From Clostridiales bacterium (GTDB lineage: Bacteria; Bacillota; Clostridia; Oscillospirales; Acutalibacteraceae), in NCBI GenBank assembly GCA_022799115.1, contig JAAWNT010000013.1, forward strand, positions 18,651 through 82,650: a stretch of 64,000 nt of DNA. Reading direction: 5' to 3'. This document shows positions 33,384 to 42,437 of this stretch, one piece after another. The notes beneath the pieces are model-generated. The model saw only the letters and a program-made list of their open reading frames with translations. It was not told the DNA's origin and did no database searches. Within the stretch, counting starts at the first letter, position 1; each line of letters starts with the position of its first letter. Both the position numbers and the translations under genes were made by a program.

Positions 33384-35441
33384 TTACCCGAAGAGATGTC
33401 CACACAACGTCCCTATCTGGAATACAAAAGCGGAAACAAACCAGGCGGCCGTCAGCTGATAAAAAATGGTGACGACGGTCCATTTGGCGCTCCCCATCTC
33501 CCTGCGGATGGCGGACAACGCCGCAACGCACGGGGTATACAACAGCACAAACACCAAAAACGAGTAGGCGCTTAATGGACGGAACACCTCACTCAGCGTC
33601 ATTCCTGTTCCGCTGAACAACACGGCCATGGTGCTCACCACCGACTCTTTGGCCACAAGGCCGCTGAGAAGGGAAACCGAAGCCCGCCAATCCCCAAACC
33701 CGCAAAGGGTAAACAGCGGCGCGATGACGGTTCCAATTGCAGCCAGTATGCTGTCCTCCGGACTTCCCGTTAATGAAAAGCGGACGTCAAAGCTTTGCAG
33801 GAACCAGATTATCAGGGTGGCTCCCAGGATCAGGGTACCCGCGCGCACAAAAAAATCCTTTAACCTCTCCCATACATGCAGCCACAGGCTTTTTACGGTA
33901 GGCATCCGATAGGGCGGCATCTCCATGACAAAAGGGGCGGGTTCTCCCTTTAATATGGTATTTTTAAACAGAAGCGCGGTAAGCGCCGCCATAAGAATCC
34001 CCATCAGATAAATAGAGAAAATCACCAGCGGTCGGTGGGCCGGAAAAAAGGCTGCCGCAAACAGAGCGTAAACCGGCATTTTCGCACTACAGGATAAAAA
34101 CGGAGTAATCAGGATGACGAGCTGTTTGTCCTTGCGGTTTTCCAGGGTCCGGGTTCCCAGCACCGCTGGCACTGTGCATCCAAATCCCATCAGCATCGGA
34201 ACAAAAGCCCTTCCGGAAAGCCCTATTTTGCGCAGTGGCCGATCCATCACAAACGCGGCCCGGGCCATATATCCGCTGTCTTCCAACAGGGAAAGCAGTG
34301 TGAACAGCAGCATAATCTGCGGCGCGAAGGACACCACAGAGCCCACCCCCTGAACAACCCCATCCACCAACAGGCTGTGCATCCAACCGGAAGCCCCCGC
34401 AAAATCCAGCGCCAAGGAGAGCGTTTCCCCAAACCGGTCCTGGATCATCCACGCCACCAAATCCCGCAAAAAATTGCCCGGCGGCCCAAAGGTAATAAAA
34501 AAGATTGCCAGCAAAAATGCAAGAAACAGCGGGATGGCAAGTATTCGATGGGTCACCACCCGGTCGATCCGATCGGATGGCGAGGGCTTCCATTGTTTTT
34601 CAGAGCGCTGCACAACACGTCCACACAAGGCGCAGATATACCGATAACGCTGGTCGGCGATAATCATGGAAGCGTCCATCAATCGGGTGATGGGCAACTT
34701 TCCGCGGATTTCCTGGATTTTTCTTCGTTGGGACGAGGATAACGCAAGCCCCGAAAGGGTCAGCCGGTCCTCTTCCAACAGCTTAACCGCCGTCCATCGC
34801 GCCCCTCCCATATGTTGTTCCGGCAGCAGCTCCCTGGAAACCGACTGCACCAACGCTTCCACCCCGCGGGAATAAATGGCAGGCCGGCCGGTCTTGCCCC
34901 CACTCTCCGCCGCTTGACTGCAAACAGTCAGCAGACGCTCTAGCCCTACCCCTTTGCTGGCTGAAACCGGCACTACCGGAACCCCCAGCTCCTGTTCTAG
35001 CCGTTGTATATGAATGCGGTCCCCACGTTTGTTTAAAAGGTCCATCATATTGAGCGCCACAACCATCGGACGCTCCAGTTCCATAAGCTGTGTGGTCAGA
35101 TAAAGATTGCGTTCCAAATTAGTGGCGTCCACGATATTGACGATCAGATCAACCGACTCCTTGAGCAAGCAGTTGCGTGTGACCACTTCCTCCGGCGAAT
35201 AGGGGGACAGCGAATAAATGCCCGGCAGATCCAGCAAACGGGCGGATCCGTTCTTAATCCGTCCTTCCTTGCGTTCTACCGTAACCCCTGGCCAGTTTCC
35301 CACATACTCCCGGCTTCCGGTTAATTGGTTAAACAGGGTGGTTTTTCCGCAGTTGGGATTACCCGCCAGCGCAAAACGGTGAAAAGACTCCGATTGATGC
35401 GTGAACGGTTTGCCGGTTGAAAGCAAAGCGCCGCCGCTCAT
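33384..35441 (-). CDS. feoB: Ferrous iron transporter FeoB
   Basis: FeoB imports Fe(II) across the cytoplasmic membrane. The 685-residue protein has a G domain (G1 AGNPNCGKTTLFNQLTG, G2-region GNWPGVTVERKEG, G3 DLPGIYSL, G4 NMMD). A helical region and about ten hydrophobic segments with gate motifs follow (VGSVVSFAPQIMLLF and GFGCTVPAV). ATG at 35441 overlaps the feoA stop as ATGA. A second start is not needed. Length is normal. Two palindromes upstream of feoA are candidate operators for iron control. Confidence 0.96.
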   Translation of the reverse strand: MSGGALLSTGKPFTHQSESFHRFALAGNPNCGKTTLFNQLTGSREYVGNWPGVTVERKEGRIKNGSARLLDLPGIYSLSPYSPEEVVTRNCLLKESVDLIVNIVDATNLERNLYLTTQLMELERPMVVALNMMDLLNKRGDRIHIQRLEQELGVPVVPVSASKGVGLERLLTVCSQAAESGGKTGRPAIYSRGVEALVQSVSRELLPEQHMGGARWTAVKLLEEDRLTLSGLALSSSQRRKIQEIRGKLPITRLMDASMIIADQRYRYICALCGRVVQRSEKQWKPSPSDRIDRVVTHRILAIPLFLAFLLAIFFITFGPPGNFLRDLVAWMIQDRFGETLSLALDFAGASGWMHSLLVDGVVQGVGSVVSFAPQIMLLFTLLSLLEDSGYMARAAFVMDRPLRKIGLSGRAFVPMLMGFGCTVPAVLGTRTLENRKDKQLVILITPFLSCSAKMPVYALFAAAFFPAHRPLVIFSIYLMGILMAALTALLFKNTILKGEPAPFVMEMPPYRMPTVKSLWLHVWERLKDFFVRAGTLILGATLIIWFLQSFDVRFSLTGSPEDSILAAIGTVIAPLFTLCGFGDWRASVSLLSGLVAKESVVSTMAVLFSGTGMTLSEVFRPLSAYSFLVFVLLYTPCVAALSAIRREMGSAKWTVVTIFYQLTAAWFVSAFVFQIGTLCGHLFG

Positions 35442-35695
35442 AGGCGTCCTCCTTCCAACCGCTCAACGATGATCTCCCGCGCTTCTGATTTACGGATGCT
35501 CAGTTCATATCCCCGCACATTGATTTCCAGGGGATCCCCCAGCGGCGCGGCTTTACGCATAACGATAACGGCTCCCGGAGTGATTCCCATATCTATAATG
35601 CGCCGGCGAAGCGCTCCGGAACTCCCGATTCGGACCACCCGTCCCGCTTGTCCTGGCCTAAGTCCGCAAACATCGCTTTGCTTTGACTGGTTCAT
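35438..35695 (-). CDS. feoA: Ferrous iron transport protein A
   Basis: FeoA is a small SH3-like cytoplasmic partner of FeoB. The 85-residue product has GLRPGQAGRVVRIGSSGALRRRIIDMGITPGA, then PLGDPLEINVRGYELSIRKSEA, both typical. The start at 35695 (MNQSK) has AAGGGGATA upstream; the ATG seven codons earlier lies on that site. It overlaps feoB by four bases. Confidence 0.93.
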   Translation of the reverse strand: MNQSKQSDVCGLRPGQAGRVVRIGSSGALRRRIIDMGITPGAVIVMRKAAPLGDPLEINVRGYELSIRKSEAREIIVERLEGGRL

Positions 35696-35722
35696 CGGTC
35701 TATCCCCTTTCTGCATTTTTTC

Positions 35723-35758
35723 TCAATAATAATTGATCGGTATACGCTTGTTCGTATA
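35723..35758. promoter_or_regulatory. Two palindromes upstream of feoA, candidate operators
   Basis: TCAATAATAATTGA (35723-35736) has 5-bp arms, and TATACGCTTGTTCGTATA (35741-35758) has 6-bp arms. Both lie within 65 bases of the feoA start. They could be binding sites for a Fur, DtxR or other regulator; neither matches a consensus I can state with certainty. Confidence 0.4.
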
Positions 35759-35995
35759 GACAGACACGAGAAAATATCTTATTTTAGAAGTAAAACGTCA
35801 AACCCGCGCCGTCTATCGGCAACCTCATCCATAAATCGTCCCTAAGCGATCTTGGGACAATCAGCCAAGATCGCCTTCCAAAATTTTCCCAAGAGAAACG
35901 GGGGCATATACCGGCTTTTTTACACTGATGCGGCTTATCCAATCTCAGGATTTCCCCGGTATCTGTTTCTTTCACCGACTGGTTTTTGGGGAGCG

Positions 35996-36523
35996 TTATG
36001 CCGCCGGAAAGAACAGCCGCACCGCCAAGGCGGAAATTAAAAAACTGGCCATGTCGGCGGTCACCGCCGCAGGGATGGTATGCCTGGTCTTCTTGATTCC
36101 CACCGCTCCAAAATAGACGGCCACGGCATAAAAGGTGGTTTCTGTAGAACCCATCATCACAGACGCCACCCGGCCCGCAAAGCTATCCGGTCCGCAGGTT
36201 GAAAATATGTGATCCAGAATCGCAATGGATCCGCTGCCTGACACCGGACGAAGCAGCGTAAGCGGCATCACTTCCGGAGGCAGCCCCAAAAACGCGGCCA
36301 CCGGACGGATCGCTGCTGTGAAAATATCCAACGCGCCGGAGGCCTTCAACATACTTACCGCAGTGATTAACCCGATCAGGGCGGGAGCAATGGACACTGT
36401 GGACTTAAGTCCTTCCTTCGCTCCATCCAAAAAGGTATCGAACAAGGGAACTTTTTTCACAAAGCCAAAGAGCAGAATCAGGGAGATGAGAACAGGCACC
36501 AGGTAACTACCGAATTTTTCCAT
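35996..36523 (-). CDS. spmB: Spore maturation protein SpmB
   Basis: SpmA and SpmB are nucleoside-recognition-type membrane proteins needed for dehydration of the spore core. The 175-residue protein has VPVLISLILLFGFVKKVPLFDTFLDGAKEGL, the gate-like LLRPVSGSGSIAILDHIF and MMGSTETTFYAVAVYFGAVG, all usual for SpmB. It overlaps spmA by 17 bases. Its presence indicates an endospore former. Confidence 0.94.
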   Translation of the reverse strand: MEKFGSYLVPVLISLILLFGFVKKVPLFDTFLDGAKEGLKSTVSIAPALIGLITAVSMLKASGALDIFTAAIRPVAAFLGLPPEVMPLTLLRPVSGSGSIAILDHIFSTCGPDSFAGRVASVMMGSTETTFYAVAVYFGAVGIKKTRHTIPAAVTADMASFLISALAVRLFFPAA

Positions 36524-37106
36524 GACCTCTCCCCCACCCTTCCAAAACTTTTGCCATTACAATTCCCACCAACAACGCGGCCACCGAGGTCACCCACACG
36601 GCGGGCACCACGTCAAAAGGGGTAGCGCTGCCGTAGCGCGCCCGCTGAATTCCCAGCATGGTGGGCAATAGCTGGATGGAAGCCGTGTTAATCACCACAA
36701 ACATCGCCATACTGTTGTTTGCGGTTCCTGTCGTCCGATTGGTTTTCACCATTTCCTTCATAGCGGCGATCCCCATAGGAGTGGCCGCGTTTCCCAGCCC
36801 CAAAAGATTTGCGGTGACATTCATACAAATTGCGCGCACCGCAGGGCCTTCCGGTTCATAGTCGGGAAACAGCTTCCTCATTACCGGCGCAAACAGGCGG
36901 GACAAAATGCGCGTGATTCCTCCCGCGTCGGCAATTTTCATCAAGCCGGTCCAAAGACACATCATTCCCAGCATGGAAATCACCAACTGTACCGCGTCCC
37001 CGGCTCCGGATAATACCGCGTCGGACAGCTGCTGCATGCGTCCCGTCATCAAAGCGCAGGCCACGCTGATTAGCATCAGTACGCCCCAAATTATGTTCAT
37101 CATCAC
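36507..37106 (-). CDS. spmA: Spore maturation protein SpmA
   Basis: The 199-residue protein carries the nucleoside-recognition domain, with the conserved stretch MNVTANLLGLGNAATPMGI and FVVINTASIQLLPTMLG. It has about five hydrophobic segments and lies in the membrane. It acts with SpmB, which overlaps its 3' end. ATG at 37106 is followed by two further ATG codons; any of the three could be used. Confidence 0.94.
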   Translation of the reverse strand: MMMNIIWGVLMLISVACALMTGRMQQLSDAVLSGAGDAVQLVISMLGMMCLWTGLMKIADAGGITRILSRLFAPVMRKLFPDYEPEGPAVRAICMNVTANLLGLGNAATPMGIAAMKEMVKTNRTTGTANNSMAMFVVINTASIQLLPTMLGIQRARYGSATPFDVVPAVWVTSVAALLVGIVMAKVLEGWGRGHGKIR

Positions 37107-37278
37107 ACATCACCACACCATCACTATATTCGCAAAATCTGCACAATATTAACGATTATAAAATACTCTATCAGTAAGTGCTATATACGAATTTGGTATA
37201 CTTTCCTATAGAGAACGACAAAAAGATTGCTTTCCTTATCAAAAACCGAAAAATTCCCATTATTTCCCTGGTAACTAA

Positions 37279-37307
37279 TTGACAATAATCGGAATTAACT
37301 GTATAAT
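37279..37307 (+). promoter_or_regulatory. Perfect-consensus promoter of the AbrB-type gene
   Basis: TTGACA (37279-37284), 17 bases, TATAAT (37302-37307). Directly downstream lies the inverted repeat AACAATT-CCA-AATTGTT (37314-37330), which covers the start site and could be an operator. Confidence 0.85.
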
Positions 37308-37378
37308 TATTTCAACAATTCCAAATTGTTACAAATAACATTGTATGAAATGTGTGGAAATGGAAGGAAGTGCTGAGT

Positions 37379-37621
37379 ATGAAATCTACCGGTATTGTAA
37401 GAAAGTTGGACGAGCTAGGTCGAATCGTATTACCCATTGAATTAAGAAGGACTCTTGATATTAACGATAGAGACCCCTTGGAAATCTTTGTAGAGGATTC
37501 CACCATCATCCTGAAGAAGTACGAACCCGCTTGCATCTTTTGTAACGACACCAAAGATGTAGTTGTATACAAAGGACGTAACGTGTGTTCCAACTGTATC
37601 AAGGAGCTTTCCAACAAATAA
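37379..37621 (+). CDS. AbrB-family transition-state regulator
   Basis: The 80-residue protein has the swapped-hairpin DNA-binding domain MKSTGIVRKLDELGRIVLPIELRRTL (residues 1-26). A second part carries CIFC and CSNC pairs (about residues 53-77). Such Cys-bearing AbrB proteins are common in Clostridia and act as global regulators at the entry to stationary phase or sporulation. ATG at 37379 has AAGGAAG upstream; the earlier in-frame ATG nine codons upstream has no site. A perfect promoter and two tandem terminators frame the gene, so it is monocistronic and probably strongly expressed. Confidence 0.92.
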   Translation: MKSTGIVRKLDELGRIVLPIELRRTLDINDRDPLEIFVEDSTIILKKYEPACIFCNDTKDVVVYKGRNVCSNCIKELSNK

Positions 37622-37633
37622 TTTACATAGGTG

Positions 37634-37666
37634 AAGACTGCCTGTTTTTAAACCAGGCGGTCTTTT
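37634..37666 (+). terminator. Intrinsic terminator of the AbrB-type gene
   Basis: AAGACTGCCTG pairs with CAGGCGGTCTT (one wobble) across a 9-base A/T loop. TTTTCTGC follows. Confidence 0.8.
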
Positions 37667-37704
37667 CTGCTTATCCAAGACACTTCCTTCCTAACTGAAT
37701 CAAG

Positions 37705-37737
37705 AGGCCGGGGATTTTATTCCTCCGGCCTTTTTTG
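37705..37737 (+). terminator. Second tandem terminator after the AbrB-type gene
   Basis: AGGCCGG pairs with CCGGCCT, with inner GGA/TCC pairs and an A/T loop. Seven T follow. Confidence 0.8.
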
Positions 37738-37875
37738 TATTGATTTTACCGGCGAACGGATGGAAAACTGGATTCCCCAATCGCGAGTGAAACTCCCTTA
37801 TTTCATAAAAACAGGTTAAAAAATCCTAATTTCTTTTTAAAATTTACAAATTATACTAAATTAGTCTAAGTAACA

Positions 37876-37903
37876 TTGACATTTCCTTTTATTGGATTAT
37901 AAT
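37876..37903 (+). promoter_or_regulatory. Promoter of the arsR-pot operon
   Basis: TTGACA (37876-37881) is followed after 16 bases by TATAAT (37898-37903). It lies in a markedly AT-rich stretch, about 35 bases before the ArsR-type ATG. Confidence 0.8.
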
Positions 37904-37939
37904 ATAGACAATTATCGATCAATTATAAAGGAGTTTGGG

Positions 37940-38263
37940 ATGAAAAAAGAGACCTATGGCCAATACGTCGCTCTGTTTAAAGCGCTTTCCGAGGAAACCC
38001 GGCTTCGCATTGTGGAGCTGCTCTGTGAAGGGGAACGATGCGGCTGTCATCTGTTACAGGAAGTTAAAATCACCCAACCCACCCTGTCCTATCACATGAA
38101 AATTCTAACCGGGTGTTCCCTTGTCATCGGACGTCGGGATGGGGCATGGGTTTACTATCGCCTGAATCCGGATCAGCTCTCTGTGATCCGGGAATTTTGC
38201 CAGGATCTCTCCTCGGCCTGTCAGGAATCCGCCATTCAACACGAAAGGAGCGCCCTGCAATGA
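37940..38263 (+). CDS. ArsR/SmtB-family regulator coupled to pot genes
   Basis: The 107-residue winged-helix protein has [29 protein letters not shown], then the recognition helix region [13 protein letters not shown] and the wing [17 protein letters not shown] sits where ArsR-type metal sensors carry their C-x-C. The start MKKETYG at 37940 follows AAGGAG; 16 codons upstream in frame are inside the promoter. Its TGA overlaps the potA ATG as ATGA, so it is made with the transporter. The C-terminal tail also has Cys residues ([10 protein letters not shown]). Arsenite, other thiophilic metals or polyamines could be the signal; pairing with potABCD is unusual. Confidence 0.9.
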   Translation: MKKETYGQYVALFKALSEETRLRIVELLCEGERCGCHLLQEVKITQPTLSYHMKILTGCSLVIGRRDGAWVYYRLNPDQLSVIREFCQDLSSACQESAIQHERSALQ

Positions 38264-39339
38264 CCAATTCCATCCTTACGCTCAATCAAGTCTCTAAGCG
38301 GTTCGGCGCGGTGGAAGCGCTCAAGGAGCTTTCCCTTGATGTCAAGCAAGGCGAATTCCTCACCTTATTGGGTCCATCCGGATGCGGCAAAACCACCACT
38401 CTTCGCATTATCGCCGGATTGGAGCTTCCCGACAGCGGGTCTGTCACGCTTCAGGGCAAAGACGTCACCAATTGGGAACCCAACAAACGTAACGTCAATA
38501 CCGTGTTCCAGAATTACGCCCTATTCCCTCATATGGACGTGTTCCACAATGTGGCCTACGGCCTGAAATTAAAGAAAGAGAAAAAGCCGGTTATCAAACA
38601 GAAGGTGGAGGAGATTCTGAATCTGGTGCAGCTCCCGGGATATGAAAAACGGATGCCTTCCCAGCTCTCCGGAGGCCAGCGGCAGCGGGTGGCCATTGCC
38701 AGGGCGCTCGTCAACAATCCCAGCGTTTTGCTTTTGGACGAGCCGCTGGGCGCGCTAGACCTTCAGCTGCGCCGGCAGATGCAAACCGAGCTTAAGCGGT
38801 TGCAGCAGCACCTGGGCAACACCTTTATTTACATCACGCACGACCAGGAGGAAGCCCTCAACATGAGTGACCGGGTGGGTGTTATGAACGCCGGGGCGCT
38901 GGAGCAATTGGGCACGCCGGACGATATCTATGAACGCCCCGCCACTCCCTTTGCCGCACGCTTTATCGGTCAAAGCAATATCTTCGACGCTGTGGTCACC
39001 GGCAAAGACGGAGGAGGAACGCTTACGCTTTCCTACGCCGGAGGTACAATCAAAGCCAAAGGGGAAGCCCAGCCCGGCGAGGTGCTCACTCTGTCTGTTC
39101 GCACCGAAAGGGTGCGCTATGAGCAGGAGGACCGCTACGGCTTTCAACTGAACGGCATTGTAAAATCCCATCATTATACCGGCGGTCTGCTGCGCACCTC
39201 GTTGTTGTTGTCCAACGGGGACGAGCTCACCGTCAGCGGTATGGGAGGCGGCGACAACCGCATCCCCACAGGCGCTACGGTTTCCATTCAGTGGGATCCC
39301 GCCTGTTCCATTATTGTGGAAAGGAGAGGTACCGCTTGA
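38260..39339 (+). CDS. potA: Polyamine ABC transporter ATP-binding protein
   Basis: PotA energises spermidine/putrescine import. The 359-residue protein has Walker [11 protein letters not shown]-loop [17 protein letters not shown], signature [15 protein letters not shown], Walker [12 protein letters not shown] and switch His [12 protein letters not shown]-terminal regulatory domain of the MOI/TOBE type completes it. ATG at 38260 overlaps the ArsR stop. The TTGA overlap with potB continues the coupling. Length is normal. Confidence 0.94.
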   Translation: MTNSILTLNQVSKRFGAVEALKELSLDVKQGEFLTLLGPSGCGKTTTLRIIAGLELPDSGSVTLQGKDVTNWEPNKRNVNTVFQNYALFPHMDVFHNVAYGLKLKKEKKPVIKQKVEEILNLVQLPGYEKRMPSQLSGGQRQRVAIARALVNNPSVLLLDEPLGALDLQLRRQMQTELKRLQQHLGNTFIYITHDQEEALNMSDRVGVMNAGALEQLGTPDDIYERPATPFAARFIGQSNIFDAVVTGKDGGGTLTLSYAGGTIKAKGEAQPGEVLTLSVRTERVRYEQEDRYGFQLNGIVKSHHYTGGLLRTSLLLSNGDELTVSGMGGGDNRIPTGATVSIQWDPACSIIVERRGTA

Positions 39340-40208
39340 AACCGCGCGCCAAAATTCACGACCGCAGAAAAAGTCTCTCTCCCGCAGTGATCCCCATGTA
39401 TCTTTGGACCATACTCTTTGTGGCGGTCCCCTTGTTCTATATCCTGGGCATGAGCTTTCTAAAAAAAGCGGAAACCTGGGGCGTGGTGATGGAATTTTCC
39501 CTGGAAAGCTACCAGGGGATCTTCAATCCCGCCTATCTCAAGGTGTTTGGGCAAAGCCTGCTTATCGCGCTGCTTACCACCCTAATTACGTTGCTGCTGG
39601 GCTATCCTTTCGCCTATTTCACCGCAAGGCTTCCCAAAAAATGGCGTTCCATTGTGTTGCTTTTACTCATTGTACCCTTTTGGACCAACTCCTTGGTGCG
39701 CATCTACGGGTGGATCATTCTGTTGCAGGGCAATGGGGTGGTCAACAGCGCGCTACTGGGCGCGGGCATTATCGATACGCCGCTGAAACTGCTGTATAAC
39801 ATTGGTTCGGTTCTCACCGGCATGGTATACGCTCTGATGCCATTTATGATCCTGTCCATCTACAACTCGGTGGAAAAAATGGACTGGTCGGTGGTGGAAG
39901 CCTCCCGGGATCTGGGCGCCGGCAAATGGAAAGCTTTCCTCACTACCACCCTTCCTCTGACCATGCCGGGGATTATGGCCGGCTGCGTTCTAGTATTCGT
40001 TCCCTCGGTGGGCCTGTTCTTCATCAGCGATCTGCTGGGCGGCGGCAAAATCATGCTGTTGGGAAATCTGATTAAAAACGAGCTGCTCAGCGCCCATAAT
40101 TGGCCCATGGGAGCTGCCCTGAGCATTGTGATGATGGCGGTAACGTTATTGCTTATCTATCTGTACAAGCGCGTGTCCGGGGAAAAAAGCTTGGAGGGCC
40201 TGCTATGA
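39336..40208 (+). CDS. potB: Polyamine ABC transporter permease
   Basis: The 290-residue protein has six predicted membrane helices, starting [20 protein letters not shown]. The cytoplasmic EAA loop reads [28 protein letters not shown]. The start is TTG at 39336, whose TTG overlaps the potA TGA; AGGAGAGG lies eight bases upstream. A longer frame inside potA is rejected. It pairs with PotC in the membrane. Confidence 0.93.
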   Translation: MKPRAKIHDRRKSLSPAVIPMYLWTILFVAVPLFYILGMSFLKKAETWGVVMEFSLESYQGIFNPAYLKVFGQSLLIALLTTLITLLLGYPFAYFTARLPKKWRSIVLLLLIVPFWTNSLVRIYGWIILLQGNGVVNSALLGAGIIDTPLKLLYNIGSVLTGMVYALMPFMILSIYNSVEKMDWSVVEASRDLGAGKWKAFLTTTLPLTMPGIMAGCVLVFVPSVGLFFISDLLGGGKIMLLGNLIKNELLSAHNWPMGAALSIVMMAVTLLLIYLYKRVSGEKSLEGLL

Positions 40209-40993
40209 AAACAAAAAAGAAAACGCGTTTCCCCCTGCCGGAACTCTATATCATTCTGCTGCTCTTGCTGTTTTATCTGCCGATCCTGGTGGTGGTGGTG
40301 TTTTCGTTTAACGACAGCAAGCTGTTTCAGTGGTCCGGGTTCACCTTTTCCTGGTATGAAAAACTGATGCGCAATCAAACCATCTGGCAGTCCTTCGCCA
40401 CTTCTCTGCAACTCGCCCTTCTCAGCTGCGGCGCCTCGGCGGTACTGGGCGCCCTGGGCGCAGTGGGTATGGCGGGCCGGCAATTCAAAACCAAGGGACT
40501 GTTGGAAAACGTCTCTCTCATCCCCATAATGGTGCCCGAGATCATCCTGGGCATGGCCTACTTGACCGTATTCACTCTCTTTCGGATCCCTTTCGGTATG
40601 GTCACCATGGTGATCGCTCACACCACCTTCTGTGTTCCCTATATCTTTATCAACGTCAAGGCACGGCTCACCGGGCTGGATCCCTCCATTGGCGAGGCCG
40701 CTTTGGATTTGGGAGCAAGTTCCAGACGGATGTTCTTGGATATCACCCTGCCTTTGATCTTACCCGCCGTGGCTTCGGGCGCTTTGCTGGCCTTTGCCAT
40801 GAGTATGGACGACGTGGTGATTTCCTTCTTTACCAACGGACCCAACACCAACACGCTTCCCCTGCAAGTCTATTCCATGATGAAAATGGGCGTAACCCCG
40901 GAAATTAACGCCTTGTGCACGGTGATGCTGGGCGCAGTGTTTCTGATTGTGGCATTGTCCCGCCTGTTTCGGGTGCGCCGCAAGCGGTCCTGA
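40205..40993 (+). CDS. potC: Polyamine ABC transporter permease
   Basis: The 262-residue protein has six predicted helices (first: LYIILLLLLFYLPILVVVVFSF). The EAA loop reads IGEAALDLGASSRRMFLDITLPLILPAV. ATG at 40205 overlaps the potB stop as ATGA, with GGAGGG upstream. It follows the usual order potABC and ends 152 bases before potD. Confidence 0.93.
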   Translation: MKTKKKTRFPLPELYIILLLLLFYLPILVVVVFSFNDSKLFQWSGFTFSWYEKLMRNQTIWQSFATSLQLALLSCGASAVLGALGAVGMAGRQFKTKGLLENVSLIPIMVPEIILGMAYLTVFTLFRIPFGMVTMVIAHTTFCVPYIFINVKARLTGLDPSIGEAALDLGASSRRMFLDITLPLILPAVASGALLAFAMSMDDVVISFFTNGPNTNTLPLQVYSMMKMGVTPEINALCTVMLGAVFLIVALSRLFRVRRKRS

Positions 40994-41145
40994 CTGCGAA
41001 AATCCATTCCCTTTTAGCCGGAACCAATCGTTCCGACAGTGAAAAAACGGCATTACGGATCGAATTCAAGTCAACATTTGGGATCGTTCAAATCCGTGGT
41101 CCGCTTATATAGAAACATCCCAACAAGAAAGGAAAGATGATTCCT

Positions 41146-42258
41146 ATGAAAAAACAAAAACCAGTCCTTTGCCTGATACTGGCGGCTCTGCTTGCCGTAT
41201 TGATGCTGGCGGGCTGCGCCATCAACGGAGACAAAGATTCCTCCCGGCCTGCGGGAACCGGATCCTCCGGCAGCGAGGAAAAGGTACTGAATATTTTCAC
41301 CTGGGCCACCTATTTCCCCGACGACATTCTCAAGGAGTTCACCCAGCAGACCGGCATCAAGATTCAATACAGCAATTTTGACAGCAACGAGGAAATGCTG
41401 ATGAAGCTGCAAGCTTCTCAGGGCGGCGATTATGACATTGTACTGGCCAGCGATTATATTATTGAAATGGCCCGCAGCCAAAACCTAATCGCCAAGCTGG
41501 ACAGCAATCAAATTCCCAACTTTAAAAACATTGATCCCAGCTATCAGAGCAAATTTTACGATCCAAACAACGAATATACGGTTCCTTATTCCGCAGGCGT
41601 CCCGGTTCTCATTTATAACCCCGATTTGGTGGATTTTCCCATCAAGGGCTATGAGGATCTGTGGAACCCCAAGCTAAAGGATTCCGTAGTACTGATGGAC
41701 GATGCCCGCAACGTAGTGGGCCTCACCCTGAAAACCATGGGGGAAAGCCTCAATACCACCGATCCCGATAAACTTCAGCAGGCCAAAGAAAAGCTGCTGA
41801 CCCTTAAACCCAATATCCTGGCCTTGGACTACAATACCTCCTACCAAAAGATTATCAACGGAGAGGCCTCCATGGGATATATGTTCACCTCACAGGCAGC
41901 CACAGCCTTGCTGGCAAACGATAAGCTCCAGGTGGTTTACCCGGAAGAAGGGGTAGGCTTCGGCATCGACTCCTGTTTTATTCCCGCCAAGGCGCCCCAT
42001 CCCGGTAACGCCCACCAATTTTTGGATTTCATTTTAGATCCCCAGCGCAGCGCCCATATCTCCGAGCAAACCCTTTACCTGAACTGCAACGCAGCCGCAG
42101 CCCCTTATGTAGAGCAATCCAGCCTTCCGGATGCGGTAAAGCGTCAGGTGCTCACCATACCGGACGACAAGCTGCGCAGCGCCGAGTTCATACAGGATAT
42201 CGGCGCCAACTCCAGCGAGCTGTATCAAAACATCTGGACGGAATTCAAACAAAGCTGA
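41146..42258 (+). CDS. potD: Polyamine ABC transporter substrate-binding lipoprotein
   Basis: PotD captures polyamines outside the membrane and delivers them to PotBC. The protein starts with a lipoprotein signal peptide (KPVLCLILAALLAVLMLAGC, lipobox LAGC), then a Ser/Gly linker. The mature domain follows, with LNIFTWATYFPDDILKEF, YDIVLASDYIIE and NIDPSYQSKFYDPNNEYTVPY, all typical of PotD/PotF. I place the start at ATG 41146 (370 residues), but ATG 41137 is also possible, since AAAGGAAAG lies close to both. It ends the pot operon before a terminator. Confidence 0.93.
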   Translation: MKKQKPVLCLILAALLAVLMLAGCAINGDKDSSRPAGTGSSGSEEKVLNIFTWATYFPDDILKEFTQQTGIKIQYSNFDSNEEMLMKLQASQGGDYDIVLASDYIIEMARSQNLIAKLDSNQIPNFKNIDPSYQSKFYDPNNEYTVPYSAGVPVLIYNPDLVDFPIKGYEDLWNPKLKDSVVLMDDARNVVGLTLKTMGESLNTTDPDKLQQAKEKLLTLKPNILALDYNTSYQKIINGEASMGYMFTSQAATALLANDKLQVVYPEEGVGFGIDSCFIPAKAPHPGNAHQFLDFILDPQRSAHISEQTLYLNCNAAAAPYVEQSSLPDAVKRQVLTIPDDKLRSAEFIQDIGANSSELYQNIWTEFKQS

Positions 42259-42279
42259 GTAAACAACGCCGATTATTCC

Positions 42280-42330
42280 CGGGCCGGCCTCGCGGCGCAA
42301 ACCGCGTTGGCCGACCCGGATTTTCTTAAC
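42280..42330 (+). terminator. Intrinsic terminator of the pot operon
   Basis: CGGGCCGGCC and GGCCGACCCG form the outer stem, and CGCGG/CCGCG an inner one. ATTTTCTT follows. It lies about 20 bases after potD. Confidence 0.7.
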
Positions 42331-42437
42331 CGGATTTTTTCGGGCTTCCCGGCCTGATGAAGTCTCATAAAAAATCACATAGCAGCGTTAAAATCAGGAA
42401 AAATAACATTCAATACGGCAAGGAAAAGAGGCCTCAT

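Noticed and set aside
35784..35975. 63-codon minus frame between spmB and feoA with a Cys pair
   Set aside because: No ribosome binding site and no recognisable domain; likely chance.
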